From Salinivibrio sharmensis (lineage in GTDB: Bacteria > Pseudomonadota > Gammaproteobacteria > Enterobacterales > Vibrionaceae), in assembly GCF_001995985.1 (NCBI RefSeq), contig NZ_MUFC01000002.1:62001-126000 (forward strand): DNA of 64,000 bases, given 5' to 3'. Below, in pieces: positions 29,344-38,507 of this stretch. The first letter of the stretch is position 1; each line of letters starts with the position of its first letter. The translations under genes were made by a program, and so were the position numbers. A model generated the notes under the pieces. That model did not search any database. It was not told where the DNA came from and worked only from the letters and a program-made list of their open reading frames with translations.

Positions 29344-31797
29344 TTAACTCTGATTAAAATGGCGCTTGGTTTTTCGGGTTGGCAAATGGTTGGCCGGATC
29401 ATCAGGCCAAAGGTGCTTAGGGTAGCGCCCTTTCATTTCTTTTTGCACCTCTTTGTAACTCCCTTGCCAAAACCCTGCCAGATCTTGGGTGATTTGCAGT
29501 GGACGCCCGGCGGGGGAGAGTAACTCCACTTGCACGGCTACTTTGCCGTTAGCCAGGGTGGGTGTATCAGCCTGTCCGTACATCTCCTGCATTTTCACCG
29601 CTAAAACGGGCGCGTTTTCCGGGTTATAGCGCAGCGGATAACGCGAGCCGGTTGGGACAGTAATATGTGTGGGCAGCGCCGCGTTCAATTGTTGGGTGAC
29701 AGCAAAGCCGAACCAAGCCTCTAACACGGGCTTGAGATCCAGCTGCTGCAGCGTTTGCCAGCGCGACATGCCGTGAATAAACGGGGCGAGCCAAGTATCG
29801 AGTGATGCCAATAAGTCCTCGTCGCTAAGTGCTGGCAGCGTGATGTCCAGGCCCCAGGCTTGCGCGCAGCGGGCGCGGGTGAGCAAGGATTGGCTGCCGC
29901 TTTGCCAATTCAATGCATTAATGCCTTTTTGGCGCACGGCGTCTAATAGCCCTTGCGCCTGCTGCTCGGCGCTGAGTGTGTCGAGTGGCTCACGGTTCAG
30001 CACTAACTCACCCAAACGTTGCTGCTTTTCTGCTTTTAGCATGCCGCGTTTATCATCCCAGGCAACGACTTCATGTTGGCCAAATAAGTCAGGACGCGCC
30101 GTCTGTAGCTCGGTGATTGACAGCGCAATAGCACTGTAAGCACGGCTATCGCCTTGGTCGGTGGCGATAAGGTCACACACCACGATAGCGCGAGTATCGC
30201 TAAGGATGTCTTGGCTATCGAGTGTCACGCCGTGACCATTGGCCATCATAAAGTGCCCTGGCTGCCCCCGAGTGATAGCCACTCTGTCAGGCCAGATATT
30301 GGCTGCCAGCAGCGGCAGCATGGCCTCATCAATCTGGTATTGCAAGCTGCCTCCCATCGTGCGCGCCAGTGATTGGGCGCGAGCTTGATAGTCTTTATGT
30401 GCCATCGCCGCACGCAAATGATCGGTGAGTGCCAGTGACGGGCCTGAAGTCACCGGCTTATCAGCCCAAGCGGCAAGCCAGCACGCCGTGGATAACACCG
30501 AAACCTGTGACGTTTCAATACGCGCTAGCATTGCGGCGGCGCGGGGAGTGGCAGCTAACTGACTTGCCCGTTGCCCTAGGGCCGTTAACGCGTGGCGCGT
30601 ATCAATCAGACCCAATTGTGTCAGTCGCAGACACGCGGCTTGCCAGTGTTGGGTAGGGGGCGTGTCAAGCCAATGTAAATCCTTCACGTCACAGCCCCAC
30701 TGGATCACATTGAGCGCAAGGTCGGTCAAGTCTTCTCGCAAAATCGGGGCTGCGGGAGCGGCAGGTAAGCGTTGAAACTGCTCTTCGCTGTATAGGCGCA
30801 GGCACTGTCCTTCCTCAAGGCGACCGGCGCGGCCTGCTCGTTGAATGGCGGCACTGCGTGTGATCTGCCGTGTTACTAGCTTATCGATACCCGTTTGTGC
30901 TTGATGGACAACCATCCTCTCAAGTCCCGCATCGATCACTAACCGGATCCCCTCAATGGTTAAACTGGTCTCTGCAATATTAGTGGTGAGTACTAGCTTA
31001 CGCCTTCCCTTAGGCGCGGGGACAATCGCGGCGTGTTGTGCTGACATATCAAGCCTGCCGTGGAGAAGGTGTAAATCCATATCACTAGGTAGCCGCCCTT
31101 GTAGCGCTGACTGAACCTGGCGAATGGCTCCCATGCCAGGGAGAAAAAGCAGTGCTGAACCACAATGGTGATTAATAAAATCAAGGCTGGCGCTAGCCAC
31201 TGCGCTGCTCCATTGTGCGTGACGTGCTAGCGGGTGATAGTGATAGTGAATCGGGAAGCTGCGCCCTTCAGTGGTGAGGGGAAATGCATCGGGCAAATAC
31301 TGACGCAGGGCGTGGTTCTCTAATGTCGCTGACATCACCACCAAGCGCAGGTCGTCCCGTAATCCCGTTTGGCAATCTAGGCTGAGCGCAAGGGCAAGAT
31401 CGGCATGCAGACTGCGCTCGTGAAATTCGTCGAACAGTATTAGGCTTACGCCATCTAGTAGCGGGTCGGTTTGCAACAAACGTGTCAACACCCCTTCAGT
31501 GACCACCTCTAACCGTGTTTGAGCACTGACTTTGGTCTCTCCCCGCATTCTCAAGCCGATGGTCTGGCCGATAGGCTCATTAAACTGTTGGGCAAGGAAG
31601 TGGGCAATATTGCGAGCCGCGAGTCGACGGGGCTCCAGCACTAATATTTTTCCCGGTACAACCGCTTGCTCAAGTAACGCGAGGGGTAAGCGCGTCGACT
31701 TCCCGGCGCCTGGTGGTGCGGATAAGAGGATTTGCGGATAAGACGCGAGCCCGTCTATTAGATCGGGTATCACGGCATCAATGGGAAGCTGAGACAA
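29344..31797 (-). CDS. hrpB: ATP-dependent RNA helicase HrpB
   Basis: A DExH-box helicase of 817 residues. The Walker A motif is APPGAGKST with Lys33; the DEAH box reads DEFH in ILFDEFHERS; motif VI is QRAGRAGR. The HrpB-specific C-terminal region is present. Its cellular role is poorly known. The start is TTG at 31797: AAAGGG lies about eight bases upstream, and the protein then begins MSQLPIDAVIPDL, which lines up with E. coli HrpB (MSSLPVAAVLPEL). Divergent from thpR. Confidence 0.95.
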   Translation of the reverse strand: MSQLPIDAVIPDLIDGLASYPQILLSAPPGAGKSTRLPLALLEQAVVPGKILVLEPRRLAARNIAHFLAQQFNEPIGQTIGLRMRGETKVSAQTRLEVVTEGVLTRLLQTDPLLDGVSLILFDEFHERSLHADLALALSLDCQTGLRDDLRLVVMSATLENHALRQYLPDAFPLTTEGRSFPIHYHYHPLARHAQWSSAVASASLDFINHHCGSALLFLPGMGAIRQVQSALQGRLPSDMDLHLLHGRLDMSAQHAAIVPAPKGRRKLVLTTNIAETSLTIEGIRLVIDAGLERMVVHQAQTGIDKLVTRQITRSAAIQRAGRAGRLEEGQCLRLYSEEQFQRLPAAPAAPILREDLTDLALNVIQWGCDVKDLHWLDTPPTQHWQAACLRLTQLGLIDTRHALTALGQRASQLAATPRAAAMLARIETSQVSVLSTACWLAAWADKPVTSGPSLALTDHLRAAMAHKDYQARAQSLARTMGGSLQYQIDEAMLPLLAANIWPDRVAITRGQPGHFMMANGHGVTLDSQDILSDTRAIVVCDLIATDQGDSRAYSAIALSITELQTARPDLFGQHEVVAWDDKRGMLKAEKQQRLGELVLNREPLDTLSAEQQAQGLLDAVRQKGINALNWQSGSQSLLTRARCAQAWGLDITLPALSDEDLLASLDTWLAPFIHGMSRWQTLQQLDLKPVLEAWFGFAVTQQLNAALPTHITVPTGSRYPLRYNPENAPVLAVKMQEMYGQADTPTLANGKVAVQVELLSPAGRPLQITQDLAGFWQGSYKEVQKEMKGRYPKHLWPDDPANHLPTRKTKRHFNQS

Positions 31798-31862
31798 GAA
31801 TTCGCCCTTTGTGTCAGAATCAAAGTGACTATTTTAACGGACTGAGCGTAAAAGGAGAGCCC

Positions 31863-32414
31863 ATGCGACTATTTTTCGCATTAGGTTTGGACGAGAAAGC
31901 CAATCAAGCCGCTCGGGAGCAACTTGTTCGCTATAACCATCATCTTTATGGTGAAGGGCGCGCGGTACCCGATCAAAATTTACATCTCACCTTGGCGTTT
32001 TTGGGGGAGGTTCCTGATACCAAGCTCCCCGCGCTTCAAGCTGCGGCAAGTAACCTGGCTCTGCCTGCGTTTAATCTCACGACCTCAAGTGTTGAAGTAT
32101 GGGAGCAGCCGAAGATTGCGTGTGTAACGTTCAACCAACCACCGTCGGCATTGTTTGAGCTGGCCAATCACTTACAAACCTTACCCGTTTGGCCAGCGAA
32201 AGCGGACAGCCATGTGTTTACCCCGCATATTACCTTGCGTCGTGGTGTCAAAGATGACGATGCGCTGGACTTACCGACGCTTCCTGCCCAGACATTTGCC
32301 TGTCAACGATTTGGATTATATGCTTCGCCTTCCTCCACGTCGGATGAATCGATACCTCGAGATAATGAGGGGCGGGCGTTATACCAATGCCTGCATCAAT
32401 TCAGCCTTTGTTAA
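31863..32414 (+). CDS. thpR: RNA 2',3'-cyclic phosphodiesterase (2H family)
   Basis: A LigT/ThpR-type 2H phosphoesterase of 183 residues that opens 2',3'-cyclic phosphates on RNA ends. Two HxT motifs are visible: HLTLAFLG near residue 41 and HITLRRG near 124. AAGGAG at 31852-31857 fixes the ATG at 31863; the longer upstream frame overlaps hrpB and is not real. It is followed 19 bases later by sfsA, and the two are likely cotranscribed, as in other Vibrionaceae. Confidence 0.92.
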   Translation: MRLFFALGLDEKANQAAREQLVRYNHHLYGEGRAVPDQNLHLTLAFLGEVPDTKLPALQAAASNLALPAFNLTTSSVEVWEQPKIACVTFNQPPSALFELANHLQTLPVWPAKADSHVFTPHITLRRGVKDDDALDLPTLPAQTFACQRFGLYASPSSTSDESIPRDNEGRALYQCLHQFSLC

Positions 32415-32433
32415 TCATCAGCAGGAACGGCAG

Positions 32434-33156
32434 ATGCAGTTTTCTCCACCGCTAGCGTCGGCAACCTTAGTACGCCGCTATAAACGTTTTTTAACCGATG
32501 TGACCTTGGCTAATGGCGAGTTGCTGACCATGCATTGTGCCAATACGGGGGCGATGACTGGTTGTGCGACGCCAGGCGATACCGTTTGGTATTCCACCTC
32601 CGATAATACCAAGCGTAAATACCCGCATAGTTGGGAGCTCAATCATACCCAGCAGGGACACTGGATTTGTGTTAACACGGCGCGCGCCAACACCTTAGCG
32701 GTTGAGGCGGTGCAGGCGAATCGTATCCCTGAACTAGTTGGGTATCGACAATTACAGACGGAAGTACGCTATGGCAGTGAAAACAGCCGGATAGATTTGC
32801 TATTACGTGACGATGACAAACCTGACTGCTATATAGAAGTAAAGAGTGTCACATTATTGGAGGAAAACGGCTGGGGTGCGTTTCCGGACGCCGTCTCGAC
32901 ACGCGGGCAAAAGCACTTGCGTGAGCTGATGGCAATGGCAGAGCAAGGACATCGTGCGGTTTTATTATTCGTTGTTTTGCACTCAGGGATTGAAAAAGTC
33001 ACAGGCGCCCCCCATATCGACCCGGATTATAACCAGTTATTAAATCATGCGCTGGCGTCAGGGGTAGAAGTGATCTGCTATCAGGCTCAGATGTCGCCGA
33101 GTGAGCTAAATCTGGTTAATTCCGTACCTTTTGTTAGTCATACCGCAAAAGTGTAA
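32434..33156 (+). CDS. sfsA: SfsA family protein (sugar fermentation stimulation)
   Basis: A 240-residue protein of the SfsA family. The N-terminal OB-like part is followed by a nuclease-like fold with YIEVKSVTL and [14 protein letters not shown]. The E. coli protein was described as a DNA-binding factor that affects maltose genes; its biochemical role is not settled. I chose ATG at 32434, with AGGAA seven bases upstream. A longer in-frame extension overlaps thpR and does not match the family. Confidence 0.92.
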   Translation: MQFSPPLASATLVRRYKRFLTDVTLANGELLTMHCANTGAMTGCATPGDTVWYSTSDNTKRKYPHSWELNHTQQGHWICVNTARANTLAVEAVQANRIPELVGYRQLQTEVRYGSENSRIDLLLRDDDKPDCYIEVKSVTLLEENGWGAFPDAVSTRGQKHLRELMAMAEQGHRAVLLFVVLHSGIEKVTGAPHIDPDYNQLLNHALASGVEVICYQAQMSPSELNLVNSVPFVSHTAKV

Positions 33157-33279
33157 GCATGTTCACATTGGGCGTTGTAGGGCGTAAATCAAAGATTGCC
33201 ACCCTAAAGGCTTTCTGCTATAGATAGCGCCCTCATTTGACAGACACGGGTCATGTCAAGGTTTTTTAGGAGAAGCTGA

Positions 33280-33729
33280 ATGCCAGAAAGCAAAGAAAAG
33301 AAATCGCTGGGCATCCTGGCCATTGCCGGATTAGAGCCATACCAGGAGAAACCTGGAGAGGAGTATATGGGAGAGGCTCAGCTTGAGCATTTCCGTAAAA
33401 TCCTCAATGCGTGGCGTAATCAGCTCAGGGAAGAAGTCGACCGCACCATGAATCATATGAAAGATGAGGCGGCTAATTTCCCCGATCCTGTCGATCGTGC
33501 AGCACAGGAAGAGGAATTCAACCTAGAGCTGCGTAATCGCGATCGCGAGCGCAAGCTGATTAAGAAGATCGATAAGACATTGCAGCGCATCGAAGATGAT
33601 GACTTCGGCTTTTGCGACTCGTGTGGTATCGAAATTGGGGTGCGCCGCTTAGAAGCTCGCCCAACAGCAGAGCTGTGTATTGACTGTAAAACACTGGCTG
33701 AGCTAAAAGAAAAGCAAATGGCTGGCTAA
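33280..33729 (+). CDS. dksA: RNA polymerase-binding transcription factor DksA
   Basis: DksA enters the secondary channel of RNA polymerase and works with ppGpp in the stringent response. It has 149 residues (E. coli 151). The coiled-coil tip motif is Asp69-Pro-Val-Asp72-Arg-Ala74, and the zinc ligands are Cys112, Cys115, Cys133 and Cys136. TTAGGAGAAGC lies before the ATG. It is followed by its own terminator and then gluQ, the usual gammaproteobacterial order. Confidence 0.97.
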   Translation: MPESKEKKSLGILAIAGLEPYQEKPGEEYMGEAQLEHFRKILNAWRNQLREEVDRTMNHMKDEAANFPDPVDRAAQEEEFNLELRNRDRERKLIKKIDKTLQRIEDDDFGFCDSCGIEIGVRRLEARPTAELCIDCKTLAELKEKQMAG

Positions 33730-33796
33730 CGCTGGCGCGTTGTATTTGCACACATCGATGCCTAGCCATGGTTAGCGGAGAGAAAATCAGACAAAT

Positions 33797-33821
33797 AAAA
33801 GGGAGCTTCGGCTCCCTTTTT
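33797..33821 (+). terminator. Terminator of dksA
   Basis: The stem AAAAGGGAGC-TTCG-GCTCCCTTTTT has a stable UUCG loop and a T run. Confidence 0.93.
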
Positions 33822-33835
33822 GTATTTTAGGGTGC

Positions 33836-33863
33836 TTGTGTTAGCGCAAGATCCCCGTACAAT
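33836..33863 (+). promoter_or_regulatory. Candidate promoter of gluQ-pcnB-folK-panBC
   Basis: TTGTGT, 16 bases, TACAAT. It lies directly after the dksA terminator and 54 bases before the gluQ start. Confidence 0.5.
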
Positions 33864-33916
33864 TTGCGCTATTCACACTCGCTGCAGGCGTTGCACCTAC
33901 TGTCTATGCGCTTATC

Positions 33917-34801
33917 ATGACTTCGCAGACCACTTATATTGGCCGTTTTGCCCCTTCCCCGTCGGGCCCGCTGCACTTTGGCTCATTGGTGGCGGCACTC
34001 GGCTCGTATTTAGATGCTCGCGCACATCACGGGCAGTGGCTGGTACGGATTGAAGATATTGATCCGCCTCGGGAGCAGCCGGGCGCGGCCAGTGATATTT
34101 TACGCACGCTGGAGGCGTTTGGCTTTGAGTGGGACGGAGAAGTGCGTTATCAAAGTCAGCACCTTTCTGATTATCAAGCACAAATAGAGGCTTGGCTTGC
34201 ATCGGGACAGGCGTATTATTGCACCTGTACGCGTCGGCAAATCAAAGAGGCGGGCGGCGTCTACCTAGGTTGGTGTCGTGATAAAGACAAAGGCCCTGAC
34301 GGGGCCGCGGTGAGGCTAAAAAGCCCCGTGGAGGTGTTAGCCTTCAATGACCGATTGCACGGCACGCTCCACCTGGATGCGAATCTGGCCAACGAAGACT
34401 TTATTATTAAGCGGCGTGATGGCTTATATGCATACAATTTGGCGGTGGTATTAGATGATATCGACCAAGGCGTGACCGATATCGTGCGTGGGGCGGATTT
34501 GATTATGCCGACAGGGCGCCATATTGCATTGTACCAACAACTCGGCCAACCCGTGCCGCGTTATTTACACCTTCCTCTGGCGGTCAATGCAAAGGGACAC
34601 AAGCTTTCGAAACAAAACCGGGCTCCTGCCATTGATAATCAAGCGCCGCTTCCTGCTTTACGCGCAGCGATGACGTTTCTTGGTTTGCATGCAGTGGCCG
34701 ACACTGAGGTGGCTACCCCCACCGAATTATTACATCTGGCGGTCAAGACTTGGTCGTTGCCACACATACCGAAAAAAACGGAAGTGATGACAGCATTCTA
34801 A
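33917..34801 (+). CDS. gluQ: Glutamyl-Q tRNA(Asp) synthetase
   Basis: A truncated paralogue of glutamyl-tRNA synthetase that attaches glutamate to queuosine in the anticodon of tRNA-Asp. It has 294 residues and lacks the anticodon-binding domain, as is normal. The HIGH-like motif is PSPSGPLHFGSL (His20), the KMSKS-like motif is HKLSKQN, and the zinc-site cysteines are in YYCTCTRR and YLGWC. It is placed between dksA and pcnB, as in E. coli. Confidence 0.95.
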   Translation: MTSQTTYIGRFAPSPSGPLHFGSLVAALGSYLDARAHHGQWLVRIEDIDPPREQPGAASDILRTLEAFGFEWDGEVRYQSQHLSDYQAQIEAWLASGQAYYCTCTRRQIKEAGGVYLGWCRDKDKGPDGAAVRLKSPVEVLAFNDRLHGTLHLDANLANEDFIIKRRDGLYAYNLAVVLDDIDQGVTDIVRGADLIMPTGRHIALYQQLGQPVPRYLHLPLAVNAKGHKLSKQNRAPAIDNQAPLPALRAAMTFLGLHAVADTEVATPTELLHLAVKTWSLPHIPKKTEVMTAF

Positions 34802-34857
34802 AATGGCCCACCCTGATATATTATATGCCGCTGTTTCATGGCCCGAACAATCAATAC

Positions 34858-34865
34858 GAGGTGAG
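34858..34865 (+). promoter_or_regulatory. Strong ribosome-binding site that sets the pcnB ATC start
   Basis: GAGGTGAG is complementary to the 16S rRNA tail over GAGGTGA. It is six bases (from GAGG) before ATC at 34868 but 18 before the first in-frame GTG at 34880. Confidence 0.75.
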
Positions 34866-34867
34866 CT

Positions 34868-36268
34868 ATCTTTAATCGAGTGACCAGCTTTTGCCGTAAG
34901 GTTCTGAATCGTGATAGTAAAACACGAGCAATAGAGGATCTTAAGTTGGAAGTTATCCCCCGCAAAGCACATGGCATTTCGCGAAAAGGTATCAGCGAAA
35001 ATGCGCTGAAAGTGCTTTATCGCCTGCACAAAGCGGGCTTTGAAGCGTACCTCGTTGGTGGCGGTGTGCGAGACCTTTTGTTGGGGCGTGAACCCAAAGA
35101 CTTTGATATTGCGACAGACGCAACGCCGGTTGAAGTCAAAAAGCTGTTTCGTAACTGTCGACTCATAGGCCGACGCTTTCGTCTCGCCCATATCTTATTT
35201 GGCCGCGATGTGATTGAGGTCGCCACGTTCCGAGGTCACCACGGCAAAGGCGAAAAAGATAAGCAAACGGCTCGCTCAGAAGATGGGATGCTATTGCGTG
35301 ACAATGTATATGGCACCATCGATGAAGACGCGCAGCGCCGTGACTTTACGGTGAATGGGCTGTATTACAATATCGCCGACTTTTCTATTCGGGATTACGC
35401 GGGTGGTCTTGATGATCTCAATAACCGCGTCATCCGCCTGATCGGTGATCCTGAAACGCGCTACCGTGAAGATCCAGTACGGATGCTACGCGCAGTGCGC
35501 TTTGCGGTTAAGCTCGATATGACGATTAATAGCGCGACAGCAGCGCCGATTGTCGAGCTTGCGCCGTTATTGCAAGATATCCCAGCCGCGCGAATGTTTG
35601 AAGAAAGCTTGAAGTTGTTGCAGTCCGGCCAAGGATTCGCGACGTATCAAATGTTGCGCGAGTATAATTTATTTCAGCAGCTTTTCCCTGCCGTTGCCGC
35701 GCACTTTACCGAGACACAAACCAGCCAAACGGAGCAAATGCTAGAGCAGGTTTTACGCTCAACCGATAAGCGGGTAGTCAACGAACAACGCATTAATCCG
35801 GCTTTCTTATTTGCTGCGATGCTGTGGTATCCCTTGGTGACACGGGCGGAAGAAATGGCATTTGAGAGTGGTTTGAGCTACTACGACGCCTTCATGGTGG
35901 CCGCCAGTGACATTGTGGATGAGCAAGTGAAGACCATCGCCATTCCGCGGCGCTTCACCGCCATGATACGTGAAGTGTGGCAATTGCAAATGCGTATGAC
36001 GCGCCGTACTGGTGCGCGTGCCTTTAAAACGTTGGACGAGAAAAAATTCCGTGCAGCGTTTGATTTGCTTGAGATGCGCGGTGCGGTCGAAGGTGAAGAG
36101 ACCGAGGTGCTTTGTGCGTGGTGGCGAGACTTTCAGCGTGCGGATCAAAGTGGCCGCCAAAAAATGGTGCGTGCGATCAATAAAGTTCATAATACGCGTA
36201 AACCTAAGTCTCGTCGGCGCAAGGGACCGCCACGTCGGCGTAAACCGCAGTCAAATTCAGACGCATGA
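34868..36268 (+). CDS. pcnB: Poly(A) polymerase I, probable ATC start codon
   Basis: Adds 3' poly(A) tails to RNA and so marks it for decay. It has 466 residues from the ATC start. The nucleotidyltransferase motif VGGGVRDLLLG is followed by DFDIAT, the catalytic aspartates; RRDFTVNGL and a basic C-terminus (KPKSRRRKGPPRRRK) are typical. The frame upstream of GTG 34880 reads IFNRV, which aligns with MFTRV at the start of E. coli PcnB, and a strong ribosome site fits only ATC at 34868. E. coli pcnB is known to start at the rare AUU. An upstream in-frame stop at 34862 rules out a longer form. It overlaps folK by four bases. Confidence 0.93.
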   Translation: MFNRVTSFCRKVLNRDSKTRAIEDLKLEVIPRKAHGISRKGISENALKVLYRLHKAGFEAYLVGGGVRDLLLGREPKDFDIATDATPVEVKKLFRNCRLIGRRFRLAHILFGRDVIEVATFRGHHGKGEKDKQTARSEDGMLLRDNVYGTIDEDAQRRDFTVNGLYYNIADFSIRDYAGGLDDLNNRVIRLIGDPETRYREDPVRMLRAVRFAVKLDMTINSATAAPIVELAPLLQDIPAARMFEESLKLLQSGQGFATYQMLREYNLFQQLFPAVAAHFTETQTSQTEQMLEQVLRSTDKRVVNEQRINPAFLFAAMLWYPLVTRAEEMAFESGLSYYDAFMVAASDIVDEQVKTIAIPRRFTAMIREVWQLQMRMTRRTGARAFKTLDEKKFRAAFDLLEMRGAVEGEETEVLCAWWRDFQRADQSGRQKMVRAINKVHNTRKPKSRRRKGPPRRRKPQSNSDA

Positions 36269-36756
36269 ATCGGGTATATATCGCCATTGGCAGCAACCTC
36301 GGTGAGCCTATAGAAAAAGCTAAGCAGGCGATTGCTGCGTTAAAGACACTGCCGCAGAGTCGCTTTGTGGCAGCATCAGCTCTTTATACCAGCAAACCCA
36401 TGGGGCCGACCGATCAGCCCGATTATGTTAATGCCGTCGCGGCGCTGGACACTCAGCTTGACCCTCTGACACTATTGGATGCAACACAAGCCATTGAGCT
36501 TGATTATGGCAGGGAACGCAAAGCAGAGCGTTGGGGACCGAGAACCTTGGACCTCGATATTCTACTCTATGGCAATCGCGTCATCGACGAGCCGCGACTG
36601 ACGGTGCCACATTACGGCATGAAAGTGCGTGAGTTCGTGCTTTATCCACTTGCCGACATCGCCCCCGACTTGTGCCTGCCTGATGGCAGCACTCTCGCCG
36701 CGTGCCTGACGCGCGTTGATCGCAATGGTTTAACCCGTATTAGCGATCACGCTTAA
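36265..36756 (+). CDS. folK: Hydroxymethyl-dihydropterin pyrophosphokinase
   Basis: Folate synthesis: transfers pyrophosphate from ATP to 6-hydroxymethyl-7,8-dihydropterin. It has 163 residues. The N-terminal YIAIGSNLG and the signature [15 protein letters not shown] near residues 90-106 are complete. The start overlaps the end of pcnB (ATGA), so the two are translationally coupled. panB follows after 35 bases. Confidence 0.96.
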   Translation: MNRVYIAIGSNLGEPIEKAKQAIAALKTLPQSRFVAASALYTSKPMGPTDQPDYVNAVAALDTQLDPLTLLDATQAIELDYGRERKAERWGPRTLDLDILLYGNRVIDEPRLTVPHYGMKVREFVLYPLADIAPDLCLPDGSTLAACLTRVDRNGLTRISDHA

Positions 36757-36791
36757 TCGGTGGGCCCCAGTTTCAGGCTTTGGGAGACATA

Positions 36792-37586
36792 ATGAAAAAA
36801 ATCACAATTACCGATCTGATCACTTGGAAGCAGCAAGGGCAGAAATTTGCGTCCTTGACTGCCTATGATGCGAGCTTTGCTCAATTATTTGAGCAGCAGG
36901 ATGTACCTGTTTTATTAGTTGGCGATTCGTTAGGCATGGTGTTGCAAGGCAAAAGCGATACCTTGTCAGTATCGGTTGACGAGCTGGCGTATCACACCCG
37001 TTGTGTCCGAGCGGGGAGTCCAAATAGTTTACTGATGGCCGATATGCCATTTATGAGCTGTGCCACCCCTGAGCAAGCCTGTACCAATGCCGCAGAATTG
37101 ATCAAAGCGGGCGCCAATATGGTCAAAATCGAGGGCGGATCATGGCTGGTTGATGCGGTTAAAATGCTGACCGAGCGTGCGGTGCCGGTTTGTGTGCACT
37201 TGGGCCTCACCCCGCAATCGGTGAATATCTTTGGTGGCTTTAAAGTACAAGGCCGAGAGGAAGAGAAAGCCGAGCAAATGGTAGCCGATGCGGTCGCGCT
37301 AGAGCAGGCCGGTGCGCAGATTATCTTACTTGAATGCGTTCCCGCCTCACTGGCTAAACGTATTACCGAGACCGTTTCTGTGCCGGTGATTGGCATTGGC
37401 GCTGGTGGTGACACCGATGGTCAAATTTTGGTCATGCATGATATGCTCGGCGTATCGGCAAACTACATGCCTAAGTTCTCGAAAAACTACTTGGCAGAGA
37501 CCGGTGATGCGCGCGCTGCGGTGGCTAAGTATGTGCAAGAAGTGGCGAGTGGCGAATTTCCCGGTTCCGCCCACACGTTTAAATAG
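36792..37586 (+). CDS. panB: 3-methyl-2-oxobutanoate hydroxymethyltransferase
   Basis: First step of pantothenate synthesis: makes ketopantoate from 2-ketoisovalerate and methylene-tetrahydrofolate. It has 264 residues, equal to E. coli PanB. Motifs include [18 protein letters not shown] and the conserved [12 protein letters not shown] region, and the metal and substrate residues lie in these. I chose ATG at 36792, with GGGAG six bases upstream; an in-frame TTG four codons earlier lies inside that site. panC follows after 11 bases. Confidence 0.96.
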   Translation: MKKITITDLITWKQQGQKFASLTAYDASFAQLFEQQDVPVLLVGDSLGMVLQGKSDTLSVSVDELAYHTRCVRAGSPNSLLMADMPFMSCATPEQACTNAAELIKAGANMVKIEGGSWLVDAVKMLTERAVPVCVHLGLTPQSVNIFGGFKVQGREEEKAEQMVADAVALEQAGAQIILLECVPASLAKRITETVSVPVIGIGAGGDTDGQILVMHDMLGVSANYMPKFSKNYLAETGDARAAVAKYVQEVASGEFPGSAHTFK

Positions 37587-37597
37587 AGAGACCGAGT

Positions 37598-38494
37598 ATG
37601 CAGGTAATTTCTGAGGTGGCGCCACTGCGCGACCAAGTTGGCCAGTGGCAAAAAGCGGCTAAGCGCATCGCCTTTGTGCCGACCATGGGAAATCTCCACC
37701 AAGGGCACTTAACCTTGGTGCGTAAAGCCCGCGAGCAAGGCGAAGTGGTGGTGGTGAGCATTTTTGTCAATCCGATGCAATTTGATCGCGCGGACGATTT
37801 AGCCAATTACCCGCGTACCTTGGATGATGATCTGGCTAAGTTGCGTGAAGAGGGCGTGGATCTGGTGTTTACGCCCACAGTAGAGACCTTGTATCCGCGC
37901 GGCCTTGAAGCCCACACCACGGTCGAGGTGCCAAGGCTCTCAACCATGTTAGAGGGGGCATCGCGCCCTGGCCATTTTCGTGGTGTCGCCACCGTGGTGA
38001 GCAAACTCTTTAATTTGGTACAGCCTGGTGTTGCCTGTTTTGGCGAAAAAGACTTTCAGCAATTGGCAGTGATCCGCAAATTGGTGGCAGATATGGCGAT
38101 GCCGATTGAGGTTATTGGTGTCCCTACGGTGCGTGAAAGCGATGGTTTGGCGATGAGCTCTCGTAATAACAACTTAACCGTTGATGAGCGCCAACGCGCG
38201 CCAGTATTGGCAAAAACCATGCGGTGGATGAGTGCACAGATGCGCAACGGGCGTCGTGATCTCGACGATCTGATTGAAGATGCTCATGATCAACTGCGTG
38301 CAGCGGGGTTGAAGCCTGACGAATTTTATATTCGTGATGCGTCGTCGCTTACCCAAATAACAGAAGACAGCCGGCAGGCGGTGATCTTGGTGGCTGCTTA
38401 TCTTGGCAATACCCGGTTAATTGACAACTTAACCGTTGACCTGCACCGCGCCGCAGAGAAAGTCGATAAAGCAGACAGCAGCGCTAACTCATAG
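37598..38494 (+). CDS. panC: Pantothenate synthetase
   Basis: Condenses pantoate with beta-alanine using ATP. It has 298 residues. The N-terminal signature [15 protein letters not shown] (HxGH class), the SIFVNPMQF segment, [10 protein letters not shown] and FGEKDFQQL are all present. The C-terminus is a little longer than in E. coli (about 15 residues, acidic and Ser-rich). It is the last gene of gluQ-pcnB-folK-panBC, with no strong terminator before the convergent HD-GYP gene. Confidence 0.96.
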   Translation: MQVISEVAPLRDQVGQWQKAAKRIAFVPTMGNLHQGHLTLVRKAREQGEVVVVSIFVNPMQFDRADDLANYPRTLDDDLAKLREEGVDLVFTPTVETLYPRGLEAHTTVEVPRLSTMLEGASRPGHFRGVATVVSKLFNLVQPGVACFGEKDFQQLAVIRKLVADMAMPIEVIGVPTVRESDGLAMSSRNNNLTVDERQRAPVLAKTMRWMSAQMRNGRRDLDDLIEDAHDQLRAAGLKPDEFYIRDASSLTQITEDSRQAVILVAAYLGNTRLIDNLTVDLHRAAEKVDKADSSANS

Positions 38495-38507
38495 GGCGCG
38501 GTGGCGT

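Noticed and set aside
34880-36268. pcnB start at GTG 34880.
   Set aside because: The ribosome site is 18 bases away, and four family-conserved residues lie upstream in frame; ATC at 34868 fits better.
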